Translations under genes and position numbers: made by a program
The notes under the pieces: generated by a model
Databases searched by the model: none
What the model was told of the DNA's origin: nothing
The model's input: the letters and a program-made list of their open reading frames with translations, nothing else
Part shown: positions 24,556 to 32,217 of the stretch, in pieces
How the letters are laid out: each line of letters starts with the position of its first letter
Position numbering within the stretch: position 1 is the stretch's first letter
Assembly: GCF_003965815.1 (NCBI RefSeq)
Contig: NZ_RXOE01000007.1
Span: 245,758-309,757, forward strand
DNA: 64,000 nt
Direction: 5' to 3'
Source: Variovorax gossypii
GTDB lineage: Bacteria > Pseudomonadota > Gammaproteobacteria > Burkholderiales > Burkholderiaceae_C

Positions 24556-25707
24556 ATGACGACAGCCACCACCGAACGCGACGACACCCTGGCGATGCTG
24601 CGCGACAGCCTCGCGCGCTACCTCGACGACAACCACGGCTTCGAGCAACGCCTGTACGCGCTGCGCAAGGCCGACGACGCACCACCGCCGTTCTGGCGCG
24701 GCCTCGCCACCGAACTCGACCTGCTGGGCGCGGCCCTGCCCGAGTCGGCGGGCGGCCTCGGCGGCGGCATGGCCGCGCACCTCGCGCTGATGGAGACGCT
24801 GGGCGGCGCGCTCGCCGCCGAGCCGTACCTGTCGACGATGGTCATCGGCGCAGGCCTGCTGCAGCGCAACCCCGGCGCACAGGCCGACGCGCTGCTGGGG
24901 CGCGTGGTCGCGGGCGAGGCCGTGCTCGCGTTCGCGCACGGCGAGCCGCAGAGCAGGCACGACCGCGCCGACGTGCAGACCGAATTCGTGCGCGATGCCG
25001 ACGGCTCCTTCCGCCTGAGCGGCCGCAAGGCCGTGGTGCACGCAGCGCCATGGGCCAGCCACCTGCTCGTGAGCGCGATCGGCAGCGCCGGCCTCTCGCT
25101 GTTCGTCGTCCCGAAGAACACGCCCGGCCTGCGCCTGCGCGCCTACCCGACGCGCGACGGCGGCCGCGCCGCCGACATCGTCTTCGACAACGTGCGCCTG
25201 CCGGCCGACGCATTGCTGGGCGAGGAGGGCGGCGCACTGCCGAAGATCGAACAGGCGCTCGACGAGGCCACGCTCGCCGTCTGCGCCGAGTCCGTCGGCG
25301 TCATGCGTCGCCTGATGCGCGACACGCTCGACTACGTGCGCCAGCGCAAGCAGTTCGGCGTGCCGATTGCCAGCTTCCAGGTGCTGCAGCACCGCCTGGC
25401 CGACATGCACATGGCGCTGGAGCAGGCCGCGGCGCTCACCGCCAGCGTGGGTGAAATCATCGACGACGCATCGAGCGGCGAACGTGCGCGTGCCGTCTCG
25501 TCCGCCAAGGTGGCTGCCGCCAAGGCATGCAAGGCGGTCGGGCAGGGCGCGGTGCAGCTGCATGGCGGCATGGGCATGACGGAGGAGCTGGCAGTCGGGC
25601 ACTACGTGCGCCGCGCCACGCTCATCGAGGGCCAGTTCGGCCCGCCGTCCTGGCACCTGCGCCGCGTCGCGAAGCTGCGCGCCGCCCTGGTGCTGGCGCA
25701 GGCGTAG
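24556..25707 (+). CDS. Acyl-CoA dehydrogenase family protein, probable partner subunit
   Basis: A 383-residue acyl-CoA dehydrogenase-fold protein. The N-terminal domain (LDLLGAALPESAGGLGGGM) and C-terminal domain (QFGVPIASFQVLQHRLADMH, LHGGMGMTEEL) are recognisable, but the central FAD-contact segment is weak (LAFAHGEPQSRHDRADVQ) compared with the gene upstream. Such divergent members commonly pair with an adjacent canonical dehydrogenase to form an alpha2-beta2 enzyme, as in FadE26-FadE27 types. The 9-bp spacing to the upstream gene supports co-translation. Partnership is inference. An operator-like palindrome starts 6 bp after its stop. Confidence 0.92.
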   Translation: MTTATTERDDTLAMLRDSLARYLDDNHGFEQRLYALRKADDAPPPFWRGLATELDLLGAALPESAGGLGGGMAAHLALMETLGGALAAEPYLSTMVIGAGLLQRNPGAQADALLGRVVAGEAVLAFAHGEPQSRHDRADVQTEFVRDADGSFRLSGRKAVVHAAPWASHLLVSAIGSAGLSLFVVPKNTPGLRLRAYPTRDGGRAADIVFDNVRLPADALLGEEGGALPKIEQALDEATLAVCAESVGVMRRLMRDTLDYVRQRKQFGVPIASFQVLQHRLADMHMALEQAAALTASVGEIIDDASSGERARAVSSAKVAAAKACKAVGQGAVQLHGGMGMTEELAVGHYVRRATLIEGQFGPPSWHLRRVAKLRAALVLAQA

Positions 25708-25712
25708 CGCAT

Positions 25713-25728
25713 TCGTCGCTTTCGACGA
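25713..25728. promoter_or_regulatory. Palindromic operator, site 2 (TCGTC-N6-GACGA)
   Basis: TCGTC GCTTTC GACGA followed by TG, in the 73-bp gap between the second dehydrogenase and the CaiB-family gene, 52 bp before the latter's ATG. It implies an internal promoter or repressor site splitting the operon, and shares the consensus with the sites at 23268, 34899 and 43673. Confidence 0.68.
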
Positions 25729-25780
25729 TGCGGCGCCGTGGGGCCGGCGCCAAGATGTCTCCACACACAGGAGACAGACC

Positions 25781-26902
25781 ATGGCAGGTCCACTGCAAGG
25801 CCTTCGGGTGATCGAGATGGCGGGCATCGGCCCCGGCCCGTTCTGCGCGATGCTGTTCGCCGACATGGGCGCGGAGGTGATCCGCATCGAGCGCCCCGGC
25901 ACGCGCACCGCGCCGCACGACATCCTCGCGCGCGGACGCAGCACGCTGCAGGTCGACCTGCGCGCGGAAGGCGCGGCGCAGTCCGTGCTCGACGCCATCG
26001 CCAAGGCCGACGTGCTCGTCGAGGGCTTCCGCCCCGGCGTGATGGAGCGGCTGGGGCTGGGCCCCGCCGAATGCCACGCACGCAACCCGCGGCTGGTGTA
26101 CGGCCGCATGACCGGCTGGGGCCAGCACGGCCCGCTCGCGCACGCTGCGGGGCACGACATCAACTACATCGCCATCAGCGGCGCGCTGCACGCCATCGGC
26201 CGCGCGGGCGAACCGCCGGTGCCGCCGCTGAACTACGTGGGCGACTTCGGCGGCGGCGCGATGCTGTTGGCCTTCGGCATCCTGGCCGCGTTGCACGAGG
26301 CGAAGAACTCCGGCCAGGGCCAGGTGGTCGATGCCGCCATGACCGACGGCGCGGCGCTGCTGTCGGCCATGATGTACGGCTTCAAATCGGCGGGGCAATG
26401 GAGCAACCAGCGCGGCGAGAACATGCTCGACGGTGGCGCGCACTTCTACGACACCTACGCCTGCGCCGACGGCAAGTACGTGGCGGTGGGCGCCATCGAG
26501 CCGCAGTTCTACGCGCTGCTGCGCGAGCGCTGCGGCATCGCCGACGACACCGCCTTCGACGCGCAGATGGACGCCGACCGCTGGCCGCTGCTCAAGCTGC
26601 GCATGGCCGACGTGTTCCGCACGCGCACGCGCGACGAGTGGTGCGTGCTGCTCGAAGGCAGCGACGCCTGCTTCGCGCCCGTGCTCGACTGGGACGAGGC
26701 CCCGGAGCACCCGCACAACGTGGCGCGCGGCACCTTCGCCAACGTGGGCGGCGTGGTGCAGCCCGCGCCCGCGCCGCGCTTCAGCCGCACCGCGCCGGTG
26801 CTGCCGCAGGCGACCGCGCGCGACGACGGCCCTGCCGTGCTGCGCCGCTGGGGCGTGGCGGCGGATGCGATCGCGCCTCTTGCGCCTCTTGGCAGTGCCT
26901 GA
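25781..26902 (+). CDS. CaiB/BaiF family CoA-transferase, alpha-methylacyl-CoA racemase-like
   Basis: A 373-residue class III CoA-transferase-fold protein. Its sequence follows the alpha-methylacyl-CoA racemase branch: VIEMAGIGPGPFCAMLFADM at the start, GHDINYIAISGALHAIGR (active-site His region near residue 126) and NYVGDFGGGAMLLAFGI (catalytic Asp near residue 153). Racemases convert (2R)- to (2S)-methylacyl-CoA so that acyl-CoA dehydrogenases can act. Co-occurrence with three dehydrogenases and an acyl-CoA ligase therefore points to degradation of methyl-branched acyl chains, such as isoprenoid or steroid side chains (inference). CAGGAGACAGACC precedes the ATG. Confidence 0.92.
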   Translation: MAGPLQGLRVIEMAGIGPGPFCAMLFADMGAEVIRIERPGTRTAPHDILARGRSTLQVDLRAEGAAQSVLDAIAKADVLVEGFRPGVMERLGLGPAECHARNPRLVYGRMTGWGQHGPLAHAAGHDINYIAISGALHAIGRAGEPPVPPLNYVGDFGGGAMLLAFGILAALHEAKNSGQGQVVDAAMTDGAALLSAMMYGFKSAGQWSNQRGENMLDGGAHFYDTYACADGKYVAVGAIEPQFYALLRERCGIADDTAFDAQMDADRWPLLKLRMADVFRTRTRDEWCVLLEGSDACFAPVLDWDEAPEHPHNVARGTFANVGGVVQPAPAPRFSRTAPVLPQATARDDGPAVLRRWGVAADAIAPLAPLGSA

Positions 26903-26915
26903 AGGAGACAACCTC

Positions 26916-28475
26916 GTGTTCCTCACCCAACCCCTGCACAAGGGCCGCCGCGAGAAGGCGAAGGCCATCGCCATCGTCTGCGGCGGCACCAGCCTCGATT
27001 TCGCGACTTTCACCGACCGCGTCGCGCGCCTGGCCACCGTGCTGAAGCAGTTCGGCATGGCGAGCGGCGACCGCGTCGGCATGCTGAGCCTCAACTCGCA
27101 CCGCTTCGTCGAATACTTCTTCGGCACCTGGTGGGGCGGCGGCGTCATCAACCCGGTCAACATCCGCTGGAACCCGAAGGAGGTCGCCTACTCGCTGGAC
27201 GACTGCGACACCCGCATCCTGCTGGTCGACGACCTGTTCGTGCCGATGGTGCCGGCGCTGCGCCAGCTCTCGGCGTCGCTGCGCACGGTGGTCTATTGCG
27301 GCGACGGCGCGGTGCCCGAGGGCATGGTGGGCTACGAGGCGCTGCTGGCCAAGGCCGAGCCAGCGGAAGACGCGCCGCACGGCACCGACGAGCTCGCAGC
27401 CATCATGTACACCGGCGGCACCACCGGGCAGCCCAAGGGCGTGATGCTCACGCACGGCAGCCTCTGCATCAACGCGCTGAGCACGGTCGCGGCACTGCCG
27501 CGCGATGCGCAGAACGCGGTGTCGCTCGTCGCGGCGCCCATGTTCCATGTGGCGGGCTGCGGCGCCTCCATCCAGAACCTGCTGCGGTTGATGCCCATGC
27601 ACGTGCTGCCCATGTTCGACGAGCTGGCGGTGCTGCAGGCCGTGCAGTCCGCGCGCATCACCGAGATGTTCATGGTGCCGACCATGATCAAGCGCGTGAT
27701 CGAGCACCCGCGCTTCGCCGAGTTCGACCTGTCGAGCCTGCGGCTGCTGTTCTACGGCGCGGCGCCCATCGACGCCGCGCTGCTCGACCAGGCGATGCGC
27801 GCGATCCCGAAGGCCGCCTTCGCGCAGGTCTACGGCATGACGGAGCTCTCGCCCGTGGTCGCCGCGCTGTCGCCGCATTGCCACCAGCCGGGCCCCGATC
27901 GCGACCGACTGCTGCGCTCGGCGGGAACGCCGGTGCCCATTGCCGAGATACGCATCGTCGACGGCGAAGACAGGGAGGTGCCGCCGGGCCAGGTCGGCGA
28001 GATCGTCGCGCGCGGCCCGATGGTCATGAAGGGCTACTGGAACAAGCCCAGGGAAACCGAGGCCGCGCTGCGCGGCGGGTGGATGCACACCGGCGACGGC
28101 GGCTACATGGACGACCAGGGCTTCGTGTTCGTGGTCGACCGCATGAAGGACATGATCGTGAGCGGCGGCGAGAACGTGTATTCGGCCGAGGTCGAGAACG
28201 CCATCGCGCAGATGCCGCAGGTGCTGATGTCAGCGGTGATCGGCGTGCCCGACGACAAGTGGGGCGAACGCGTGCACGCGGTGATCGTGCGGCGCGAGGG
28301 CATGGCGCTGGAGGCCGAGGCCGTCATCGCCCACTGCCGCGAGCACATCGCCGGCTACAAGTGCCCGCGCAGCGTGGAGTTCCGCGACGCGCTGCCGCTG
28401 TCGGCGGCCGGCAAGCTGCAGAAGTTCCAGCTGCGCGAGCCCTTCTGGGCCGGCAGGGAACGGCGCGTCGGTTGA
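26916..28475 (+). CDS. Acyl-CoA synthetase (AMP-forming ligase)
   Basis: A 519-residue ANL-superfamily ligase that activates a carboxylic acid via an acyl-adenylate to its CoA thioester. Motifs: MYTGGTTGQPKGVMLTHGS (P-loop), AQVYGMTELSP (A5), GWMHTGDGGYMD (A7), DRMKDMIVSGGENVY (hinge), and the C-terminal PLSAAGKLQKFQLR with the catalytic Lys. Start is a GTG at 26916 behind GAAGGAGACAACCTC. The frame is open upstream but overlaps the CaiB-family gene in another frame, so the longer reading is rejected. Lies 13 bp after the racemase-like gene and 44 bp before the next dehydrogenase. Confidence 0.94.
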   Translation: MFLTQPLHKGRREKAKAIAIVCGGTSLDFATFTDRVARLATVLKQFGMASGDRVGMLSLNSHRFVEYFFGTWWGGGVINPVNIRWNPKEVAYSLDDCDTRILLVDDLFVPMVPALRQLSASLRTVVYCGDGAVPEGMVGYEALLAKAEPAEDAPHGTDELAAIMYTGGTTGQPKGVMLTHGSLCINALSTVAALPRDAQNAVSLVAAPMFHVAGCGASIQNLLRLMPMHVLPMFDELAVLQAVQSARITEMFMVPTMIKRVIEHPRFAEFDLSSLRLLFYGAAPIDAALLDQAMRAIPKAAFAQVYGMTELSPVVAALSPHCHQPGPDRDRLLRSAGTPVPIAEIRIVDGEDREVPPGQVGEIVARGPMVMKGYWNKPRETEAALRGGWMHTGDGGYMDDQGFVFVVDRMKDMIVSGGENVYSAEVENAIAQMPQVLMSAVIGVPDDKWGERVHAVIVRREGMALEAEAVIAHCREHIAGYKCPRSVEFRDALPLSAAGKLQKFQLREPFWAGRERRVG

Positions 28476-28519
28476 GCTCCGCGCACGCGACACAAAAGAA
28501 AGCAAAGGAAGACAACATC

Positions 28520-29668
28520 ATGGCAATCGATTTCCGCCGCTCGTGGAGCGACGAAGACCTGGAGCTGTACCGCGACAACGTGGTGCGCTTCATCGAGACC
28601 GAAGTGCTGCCGCACGACGAGGAAGCCCGCAAGCGCGGCCACGTGGGCCACGAGGTGTGGCGCAAGGCCGGTGCGCTCGGCCTGCTGTGCGCCGACATCC
28701 CCGAGGAGTACGGCGGCGCCGGCGGCGACTTCCGCCACGAGGCCGTGTTCTACGAGGAGATGTCGCGCCGCGCGCTCACCGGCATGGCGACCTCGGTGCA
28801 CAGCATCGTCGCGCACTATTTCCTCAACCACGGCACCGAGGAGCAGAAGCGCAACTACCTGCCGCGCATGGCACGCGGCGAGATGGTGGGCGCGGTCGCC
28901 ATGACCGAGCCCGGCGCGGGCTCCGACCTGCAGGGCGTGCGCACCCGCGCCGAGAAGAAGGACGGCGGCTACGTCGTCAACGGCTCCAAGACCTTCATCA
29001 CCAACGGCTTCCTGGCCGGCGTGGTGCTGGTGGTGTGCAAGACCGATCCCGCGCAGGGTGCCAAGGGCACGTCGATCCTCATCGTGGAGACCGAGGGCTG
29101 CAAGGGCTTCCGCGTGGGCCGCGTGCTCGACAAGATCGGCATGAAGGCGCAGGACACCTCCGAGCTCTTCTTCGACGACGTGCGCGTGCAGGCCGACGCA
29201 CTGCTCGGCGGCGTGGAGGGCCAGGGCTTCTTCCAGCTCATGAGCGACCTGCCCTACGAGCGCACCATCATCGGCCTGAGCGCGCTCGCCACCATGGAAG
29301 GCGCCTACCAGGCCACGCTCGACTACGTGCGCGACCGCAAGGCCTTCGGCAAGCCCATCGCCGAGTTCCAGAACACCAAGTTCAAGCTGGCCGAGATCGC
29401 CACGCAGATCAAGGTGGGCCGCGCCTTCATCGACCGCTGCATCGAAGACCTTGTGGCCGGCAGGCTCGACACCGCCACCGCCTCCATGGCCAAGCTCTGG
29501 GGCTCGGAGGCGCAGGGGCGCGTGATCGACGAGTGCCTGCAGCTCTTCGGGGGCTACGGCTTCATGAACGAATACATGGTGGCGCGCATGTACGCCGACG
29601 CGCGGGTGCAGCGCATCTATGGCGGCACCAACGAGATCATGAAGGAAGTGATCGCCAGGGCGCTCTGA
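28520..29668 (+). CDS. Acyl-CoA dehydrogenase
   Basis: A canonical 382-residue acyl-CoA dehydrogenase. FAD motif AMTEPGAGSDLQGVRT near residue 130, KTFITNGFLAGVVLVV, the conserved TSELFFDDVRV, and the C-terminal LQLFGGYGFMNEYMVARMYADARVQRIYGGTNEIMKEV region, cited here in pieces (GGYGFMNEY; RIYGGTNEIMKEV). The pattern is close to long-chain/isovaleryl-type enzymes. The catalytic Glu position is filled by the G-G-T-N-E-I Glu or the helix Glu depending on subgroup. ATG 28520 is preceded by AAAGGAAGACAACATC. Last gene of the operon. Confidence 0.95.
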   Translation: MAIDFRRSWSDEDLELYRDNVVRFIETEVLPHDEEARKRGHVGHEVWRKAGALGLLCADIPEEYGGAGGDFRHEAVFYEEMSRRALTGMATSVHSIVAHYFLNHGTEEQKRNYLPRMARGEMVGAVAMTEPGAGSDLQGVRTRAEKKDGGYVVNGSKTFITNGFLAGVVLVVCKTDPAQGAKGTSILIVETEGCKGFRVGRVLDKIGMKAQDTSELFFDDVRVQADALLGGVEGQGFFQLMSDLPYERTIIGLSALATMEGAYQATLDYVRDRKAFGKPIAEFQNTKFKLAEIATQIKVGRAFIDRCIEDLVAGRLDTATASMAKLWGSEAQGRVIDECLQLFGGYGFMNEYMVARMYADARVQRIYGGTNEIMKEVIARAL

Positions 29669-29686
29669 GCCCCGGACCGCGCCCGC

Positions 29687-30064
29687 TCAGGACAGCCGCC
29701 GGATCTCCGCCCGCGCGATCTCGCGGTGGTGGTACGAGGGCGACAGGCCGATGAACTGCGTGTACTTCTCGCGCGCCGCCTCGGTGTCGCCGGCGTCTTC
29801 CAGCTCCAGAGCCTCGAGCGTGAACTGGGTGAAGAGCCGGTTGGCGTCGTGCTCGCGCGCGGTGGCGGCCAGCGTCTTCGGCTGCAGTTCGGGCTGCGCG
29901 GCGTAGATCTGCCGCTGCACTTCGATCACCTCGATCAGCGCGCGGCCGATGCGCTGGATGTTCTCGTCCACGGGGTCGAGCCCGGTGCCGCGCACGTCCG
30001 TCGCGGCCTGGTCGAGCAGGTGCGAGGCAACTCGCAGCAGCTGGTGGATCCGCCTGTGTGTCAT
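29687..30064 (-). CDS. Hypothetical helical protein
   Basis: A 125-residue protein of unknown function, all-helical in appearance. The C-terminal part (ALELEDAGDTEAAREKYTQF, IGLSPSYHHREIARAEIRRL) resembles one TPR-like hairpin. The N-terminal part (IHQLLRVASHLLDQAATDV, then ENIQRIGRALIEVIEV) looks like an amphipathic helix pair. No signal peptide or membrane segment. Convergent with the dehydrogenase gene, 18 bp apart. The start ATG at 30064 has no clear Shine-Dalgarno. Neighbours give no clue to its role. Confidence 0.7.
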   Translation of the reverse strand: MTHRRIHQLLRVASHLLDQAATDVRGTGLDPVDENIQRIGRALIEVIEVQRQIYAAQPELQPKTLAATAREHDANRLFTQFTLEALELEDAGDTEAAREKYTQFIGLSPSYHHREIARAEIRRLS

Positions 30065-30137
30065 GTGCGGCCCGCTCCGTCCGGGCGACCGCTTCCGGGC
30101 TTCGCCGCTTCCGCGAAGCTGCGTCCTTGCAATTCAC

Positions 30138-30965
30138 TCATCCGTTGTTCCGCTTGGCGCCGGGGGCCGTTGCGGCCCGCCCGCGCGACTGGCGCCCCAG
30201 GGCCGGCGAGGCCTCCCTGCCGGCAGCCAGGGCTTCTTCTTCCGTGCGCAGCTTGTCGGCGAGCTGGCTCGCGCGCTCGGCGATGGCCAGGCTCTTGGCC
30301 GCCTCGGCGCCGTGCGTCTTCACCGAGAAGGCCTTGCTCACGCTGCCCTTGCCGGCGGTGTAGGTGATGGCGAGCCAGTAGCCGGGGTGGCTGGGGTTGG
30401 GCGTCTTGAAGTGCACGCCGCTCACGCCGCTGGTGTTGTTGCGCCGGGTGATCTCCGACTTCGATCGCTTGGCCGTGCGCGGTCCCGCCGCATGGGCCGA
30501 CAGCCCCATGCGGATCGCCTCCTCGGCCGGATGGATGCGTGCCAGCCCCGTCATGCGCTCGAGCTGCCGAGCGCGCTCCTGGATCGCCAGCGCCTGCGCG
30601 TCGTCGCCCAGGTCGGCCACGGAGAAGTCGGTGCGCAGGATCTCGTCGGGCGCGATGTAGGTCTTGGCCATCCAGGCGCGCACCCGGCCGTTCGGTGCGA
30701 GATGGTGGAACACGCCCGTCACGCCGGTGCTGTTGTTGGTCCGCTGCTTCTCGGCGCGCTCGCTGCGCGTCTGCGGCGGCACGCTGCGCACGATGTGGTC
30801 GCGCCAGTCCTGCGCGTGAAGCAGCGCCTGCTCCGCGCCGCCGTAGCTGGCCTTGCCGAACAGCCTGTGATGGCGAACGCCGTTGCGGACGATGGAAACT
30901 TCGAACCCCCAGGACCTGGAGTAGATGCCGTACATGGCTGCCGGGTTCGGGATACCTTTGGGCAT
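30138..30965 (-). CDS. AP2-repeat protein, copy B
   Basis: A 275-residue protein starting MPKGIPNPAAMYGIY, made of three AP2-like units: residues about 10-60 (SWGFEVSIVRNGVRHHRLFG), 75-130 (NNSTGVTGVFHHLAPNGRVR) and 165-225 (NNTSGVSGVHFKTPNP with YWLAITYTAGKGSVSKAFS). The N-N-x-(S/T)-G-V-x-G-V opening is the AP2/ERF hallmark seen in bacterial and phage AP2 proteins, usually fused to HNH nucleases. No nuclease domain is present here. The tail is basic (GRQSRGRAATAPGAKRNN), fitting DNA binding. Strongly similar along its whole length to the gene at 31187-32014, so this is a tandem duplication. An upstream in-frame ATG (31190) overlaps the other copy's end and is not used. Confidence 0.75.
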   Translation of the reverse strand: MPKGIPNPAAMYGIYSRSWGFEVSIVRNGVRHHRLFGKASYGGAEQALLHAQDWRDHIVRSVPPQTRSERAEKQRTNNSTGVTGVFHHLAPNGRVRAWMAKTYIAPDEILRTDFSVADLGDDAQALAIQERARQLERMTGLARIHPAEEAIRMGLSAHAAGPRTAKRSKSEITRRNNTSGVSGVHFKTPNPSHPGYWLAITYTAGKGSVSKAFSVKTHGAEAAKSLAIAERASQLADKLRTEEEALAAGREASPALGRQSRGRAATAPGAKRNNG

Positions 30966-31186
30966 TCTCGACTTGATGCTGCTACTTTCGTACTCAGCGC
31001 TGCTGATTCCGATGGGCTCCCCGACTTGCCCGCTGCTCTTTGGCGCGCGAATTTCGCGGCTATTTTGGCCGAAGCACAAAGGCAAATCGGCGCGTGCGGC
31101 CGCGCCTGAAAAAATATCATCGACCCGGGCACGCGAGCATCCGCCGGCCGCCGTGCGAACGGGGCCGGCCCCTGCGAATCGCGTGT

Positions 31187-32014
31187 TCACTGCTGCGGCC
31201 TTGCCCCGGCGGCCAGGCCGTGCGGGCGAGCACCCTGGCGGGGCTCCTGCAGGTAGGGAATCGAGAGCGCGCCGGCCGCGGCCTGCTGCATGTGCACCAG
31301 CTTCTGCTCGAGCTGGCGTTCGCGCTCCTCGATCGCCAGCAGCTTCGCCTTCTCGGCCCCGTGCTCCTTGATGGAGAAGGCCTTGCTCACGCTGCCCTTG
31401 CCGGCGGTGTACGTGATGGCCAGCCAGTAGCCCGGATGGCCCGGGTTCGGCGCCTTGAAGTGCACGCCGCTGACGCCGCTCGAATTGGTGCTGCGCTTGA
31501 TCTCCGACTTCGAGCGCTTGTTCGACAGCTGCTCCGGCGCAAAGGCCGGCGGGCTCGTGCGGATCGCCTCCTCGGCCGGGTGCAGCTTGGCCAGCCCGTC
31601 CATGCGGTCGAGCTGGCGCGCGCGCTCCTCGATGGCCAGCGTCTGCGCCGCCTCGCCCATCGTGTTCACGGGGAAGTCGGTGCGCAGGATCTCGTCCTGC
31701 CCGATGTAGGTCTTGGCGACCCAGGCCCTCACCTTGCCGCCCGGGGCGACCTGGCAGAACACGCCCGACACGCCTGTCGTGTTGTTGATCCGAAGCTTCT
31801 CGGCCCGGTCGCGCCGGGGGACCGGCGGCACGCTGCGCACCACGCCGTCGCGCCAGTCCTGCGCCTGGCGCAGCGCCTGCTGGTCGCCGCCGTAGCTGGC
31901 GCGGCCGAACTGCTTGAAGTAGCGCGTGCCGTTTCGCACGATCGACACCTCGTAGCCCCAGCTGCGAGGGTAGATGCCATACATGGCTGCGGGATTGGGG
32001 ATTCCTTTGGGCAT
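31187..32014 (-). CDS. AP2-repeat protein, copy A
   Basis: The upstream tandem paralog, also 275 residues and also beginning MPKGIPNPAAMYGIY. It shows the same three AP2-like units (SWGYEVSIVRNGTRYFKQFG; NNTTGVSGVFCQVAPGGKVR; TNSSGVSGVHFKAPNPGHPG). The two copies are nearly identical around the third unit and differ most in the C-terminal tails (here SIPYLQEPRQGARPHGLAAG). The conserved start sequence in both copies confirms the ATG at 32014. Separated from copy B by 221 bp of non-coding DNA with an A-rich patch near 31108. DNA-binding role is inferred from the fold; targets unknown. Nearest other gene is the MalT-like regulator. Confidence 0.76.
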   Translation of the reverse strand: MPKGIPNPAAMYGIYPRSWGYEVSIVRNGTRYFKQFGRASYGGDQQALRQAQDWRDGVVRSVPPVPRRDRAEKLRINNTTGVSGVFCQVAPGGKVRAWVAKTYIGQDEILRTDFPVNTMGEAAQTLAIEERARQLDRMDGLAKLHPAEEAIRTSPPAFAPEQLSNKRSKSEIKRSTNSSGVSGVHFKAPNPGHPGYWLAITYTAGKGSVSKAFSIKEHGAEKAKLLAIEERERQLEQKLVHMQQAAAGALSIPYLQEPRQGARPHGLAAGARPQQ

Positions 32015-32217
32015 GGTGCTTCGGCTTGAGTCCGCTCTCTGGTGCTTTCGATGGCTCCCTGCGCCGGTCGCGCGACTCTCCGCGTCGCCGCGCTGCTTGC
32101 GCTATCGCAGCAGTTGGAAGTCTTCGGGGGAATGCTAGGGACGCCCGCAGTGGCGGGGTATCACCGGAATCCGTAGTTCAAGGGGTAGCCGGTGCGGAGG
32201 AGAGACTAGATGTAGGT

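Noticed and set aside
26433..26915. N-terminal extension of the AMP-forming ligase
   Set aside because: Overlaps the CaiB-family gene in another frame, and the GTG at 26916 has a good ribosome site.
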